Below are positions 63,376 through 64,000 of a stretch of DNA of 64,000 nt, one piece after another. Position numbers and translations under genes: made by a program. The stretch spans positions 124,001 to 188,000 of the forward strand of contig NC_019683.1 of NCBI RefSeq assembly GCF_000316605.1. The letters are read 5' to 3'. Each line of letters starts with the position of its first letter. The first letter of the stretch is position 1. The notes beneath the pieces were generated by a model. That model searched no databases and had not been told where the DNA came from. It saw only the letters and a list, made by a program, of their open reading frames with translations. Origin of the DNA: [Leptolyngbya] sp. PCC 7376. Lineage in GTDB: Bacteria > Cyanobacteriota > Cyanobacteriia > Cyanobacteriales > MRBY01.

Positions 63376-64000
63376 TTATTTATTTTTAGAAGATCTACGT
63401 CTTTGTTGGTTTGCTGATGAGGATGAGCGACGACGCTGCTGTTGGGTATTTCCTCCTCCAGCACTCCGCTTTTTCTGCCTCGTTGCAGATTGAGAACGCG
63501 TTCGGGAGGATGGACGAGGGGGACGAGCAGTTTGCGTCCGGAAACTAACATTACCACCTTCCTCAGATTGCCTTAACACAAGCAATGGGGTCGGTTTTGC
63601 CTTTTGATCCCATTCCAAAACGGCGACTCTCCCTTGTACACTGGGTTGCCAATTTTCTTGATCTTCAGAAGGATTGAGAAACGTTTTGATGCAAGCGATA
63701 ATCTGCTCAACTGTACTACTGGAAGATTGAGTAGGTAGTTTTGTGAGTTTAATATGAACCCGAAACAGAACACCTTTAGCACGCTTGCCCTGACCATCAT
63801 CCGTCTCATAGTGGACATCAAACATTTCATCCACTTGTCGTCCACCAGTTGCAGCAATTCCCACGGTCGCAATATCAGCAGTACTTGGACGCAGAGCAAC
63901 GCTAATAATTTGCTTGACTTTGACCTGCATCTGGTTCACGATCGCCGAATTAAACATCCCCTCTTCCATCCGCATCCGGAGGTAGTCGAGGTTAAAGTCA
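63376..64000 (-). CDS. Protein of unknown function with basic Ser/Arg-rich tail, cut by the window end
   Basis: At least 200 residues are visible; the frame remains open to the end of the window (DFNLDYLRMRMEEGMFNSAI), so the true start is probably beyond 64000. The N-terminal ~140 residues look folded (VKVKQIISVALRPSTADIAT, then GRQVDEMFDVHYETDDGQG). The last ~60 residues are low-complexity and highly basic (RPPRPSSRTRSQSATRQKKR, later NQQRRRSSKNK), which suggests nucleic-acid binding. No family is recognised. Confidence 0.6.
   Translation of the reverse strand, partial: DFNLDYLRMRMEEGMFNSAIVNQMQVKVKQIISVALRPSTADIATVGIAATGGRQVDEMFDVHYETDDGQGKRAKGVLFRVHIKLTKLPTQSSSSTVEQIIACIKTFLNPSEDQENWQPSVQGRVAVLEWDQKAKPTPLLVLRQSEEGGNVSFRTQTARPPRPSSRTRSQSATRQKKRSAGGGNTQQQRRRSSSSANQQRRRSSKNK

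Overview
The window is cyanobacterial chromosome. It carries photosystem II genes (psbI and a Psb35-like small membrane protein), a phylloquinone-pathway menE, a Calvin-cycle type gap2, a sufR/sufBCD-S locus with SufR-type operators, Ycf20/DUF565 and DUF3611 proteins shared with chloroplasts, and very many copies of the HIP1 octamer GCGATCGC. Protein sequences and HIP1 density suggest a relative of Synechococcus PCC 7002 or Leptolyngbya PCC 7376, but that placement is inference from memory, not a search.

Layout. 1-1.5 kb is a scar: a complete IS1-family element (346-1106, 8-bp target duplication) sits in a decayed partial copy of the SGNH hydrolase gene whose intact copy follows at 1674-2393, and the scar is joined to the first codons of a filamentous-haemagglutinin-type exoprotein. 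2.4-7.2 kb holds menE and then a two-gene unit: a sugar-phosphate cyclase (dehydroquinate synthase superfamily) with a long extra N-terminal region, followed by a glycosyltransferase-like protein. 7.4-20 kb holds housekeeping and envelope genes: an MscS channel, a lipoprotein, a single-domain response regulator, psbI, pilT, an O-antigen-ligase/TPR protein, a CBS/CorC-type membrane protein and tRNA-Ile(CAU). 20-24.8 kb holds pyrE, ybaB, murB-murC and gap2. 24.9-39.8 kb holds rqcH, a membrane GTPase with an unknown partner gene, DUF3611 and DUF565 proteins, clpC, a protein kinase, an ABC exporter, thioredoxin, fabG and a SigF-type sigma factor. 40.1-42.9 kb is an arsM-arsS-doxX operon that should make arsenosugar precursors. 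43.3-46.1 kb holds ribD, a peptidoglycan-binding-domain protein, a tiny membrane peptide and a redoxin.

46.3-49.6 kb is an insertion-sequence graveyard: a 132-bp MITE-like repeat in an IS4 fragment, an IS5-family element with a complete IS982 element nested in it, a truncated IS256 transposase and a second IS982 end. Next to it is one gene of almost 7 kb (49733-56701) coding for 2322 residues built from four tandem modules, each a TPR array followed by a GT9-like glycosyltransferase domain. The window ends with sufR divergent from sufB-sufC-sufD-sodC-sufS, where a secreted Cu/Zn superoxide dismutase gene lies inside the iron-sulfur operon, and a truncated basic-tailed protein.

The best candidates for something undescribed are the four-module TPR-glycosyltransferase, the cyclase/glycosyltransferase pair, and the sodC insertion in the suf operon. 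No CRISPR array, rRNA or prophage was seen.
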